Shown piece after piece: positions 63,111-64,000 of a DNA stretch of 64,000 nt. The notes under the pieces are model-generated. The model saw only the letters and a list, made by a program, of their open reading frames with translations, searched no databases and was not told the origin of the DNA. The translations under genes were made by a program, and so were the position numbers. Position 1 is the stretch's first letter. Every line of letters begins with the position of its first letter. Origin of the DNA: Microvelia longipes (taxonomy: Eukaryota > Arthropoda > Insecta > Hemiptera > Veliidae). The stretch lies in NCBI GenBank assembly GCA_018340805.1, contig JACMZG010001870.1, positions 21,211,353-21,275,352 on the forward strand, in the 5' to 3' direction.

Positions 63111-64000
63111 ACAGTGTGTTTCATATAAAGTGCCCACTAAAGAAGGAGGTGATAGTACTTCTCAAAGGGAACAAAAAAGTTCTATAATAAAAACCCCGAT
63201 TTCCAACCGTTTTCCCACAAGGTCAAATTTAATATTTTTAAAAAATATTTGACCTCACATCATCAAATTGTTAATAGCGTTTAAACTGTTCAAGCTAAAA
63301 AGGTGAAATTGGTCTCGCTAGAAAGCTGAGTAAATTTCCTAAAGGACAAACTACTAACTATGTCAAATATTTTGGATCTACTGCCCAAAAATTACATGGT
63401 AAATGATTTTTTGAAAAAATTGAACTTTATGGAATTTGTATGGTAGGGCATTAGAGGAAATAAGAGATGAGCGAAAGTTTAGCCAAGAACGGAAAAAACT
63501 TCTCTTATGATTGCCCTTTAAGTAAAGCTAAATATTTTTATACATTCAATAGTCAAAAATGTAAGCTATTGTTGCTAGAATAATTTTTGTCGTATAAAAG
63601 AGAAAATAGTGTGTTATTTTAACAAAATATTTTTTTTCGAAATTAAACTAATAATACGATTTTTAGACTCTAGGAGGTAAAATAAACATATTTTATTCTT
63701 ACACATTTTTCTTTAAAACCACTCTTGTCTCCTGTTTAGAGATTTTTAATTATTTGATGTACCAAGTAATTAGCATTGTAGAGATATGCAAAAATGCCAA
63801 AAAATAACAGTTTTTCCAACTTCTAGGAAGAATGGATTAACATTTTGACTATTGAATGTATGATGAAGTTTGGGTTTTCTTAAAGGGTAATCATAAGAGA
63901 AGTTTTTTCCGTTCTTGGCTCTTCCTCTAATGTCTTACCATAAAAATTCCATAACATTCAATTTTTTCAAAAAATAAATTTCCATGCGAATTTTCGGGGC
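63111..64000. mobile_element. Long-hairpin (foldback) element, cut by window end
   Basis: It starts CAGTGTGTTTCATATAAAGT beside TATA. The left arm has ATTGAACTTTATGGAATTTG, GGTAGGGCATTAGAGGAA, GCCAAGAACGGAAAAAACTT and ACATTCAATAGTCAAAA (63418-63557). The right arm has the reverse order of complements: TTTTGACTATTGAATGT (63842), AAGTTTTTTCCGTTCTTGGC (63900) and TTCCTCTAATGTCTTACC (63923), ending in CATGCGAATTTTCGGGGC at the edge. The right arm lacks about 23 bp next to TTCTTGGC. The rest of the right arm, about 280 bp, should lie beyond the window. Confidence 0.88.

Overview
The window looks like AT-rich, gene-poor nuclear DNA of an animal, most probably an insect. The evidence is long (TA)n tracts, a PHD-finger non-LTR retrotransposon of the CR1/Jockey type common in arthropods, tRNA-derived SINE fragments, TA-flanked foldback elements and MITEs, and no bacterial-style operons. 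I cannot fix the order; a hemipteran is a guess. Nearly all long open frames belong to retroelements or are shadows of simple repeats.

Layout. 0-8 kb: tRNA-like SINE, simple repeats, a juxtaposed splice-site motif at 1182/1183 and fragments of dispersed repeats. 8.4-12.9 kb: a nearly full-length but frameshifted non-LTR retrotransposon (ORF1 with PHD finger, coiled coil and RNA-binding region; ORF2 with endonuclease and reverse transcriptase; hairpin and TTA tail at the 3' end). 13.4-13.8 kb: an unexplained GC-richer open frame. 15.2-18.5 kb: a 3.2-kb foldback transposon inside a (TA)n tract, with about 333-bp subterminal repeats and a central 70-bp poly-C minisatellite; apparent sequence quality falls across its right half and up to about 20.5 kb. 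22.5-23 kb and 26.6 kb: tRNA-like fragments. 28.3-29.2 kb: a second foldback element. 31.9-35.2 kb: a 387-bp MITE with a perfect 8-bp target duplication, then two inverted copies of a repeat carrying a 5S-rRNA-like stretch, flanking a 35-bp minisatellite with higher-order structure. 40.9-42.4 kb: direct-repeat and inverted-repeat composites. 47.4-48.4 kb: a third clear copy of the 5S-like repeat, split by a 393-bp TA-flanked MITE. 49.5-50.1 kb: remnant of a second retrotransposon lineage with an RNase H domain. 53.1-53.5 kb: 54-bp minisatellite. 56.1-56.7 kb: 3' remnant of a cousin of the 8-13 kb retrotransposon. 63.1 kb to the end: a long hairpin element cut by the window edge.

The best case for a host gene is on the plus strand near the right side. 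A candidate exon (58248-58479) encodes four tyrosine motifs of the form Y-A/S-x-V/L and ends at a consensus GTAAGT donor. It is phase-compatible with a candidate terminal exon (60349-60500) preceded by a strong polypyrimidine-CAG acceptor. Three plus-strand CAG|GTA motifs preceded by pyrimidine-rich tracts (1182, 24812, 43646) resemble recursive-splicing ratchet points, so much of the window may be the inside of a long plus-strand intron. This is inference and needs RNA data.
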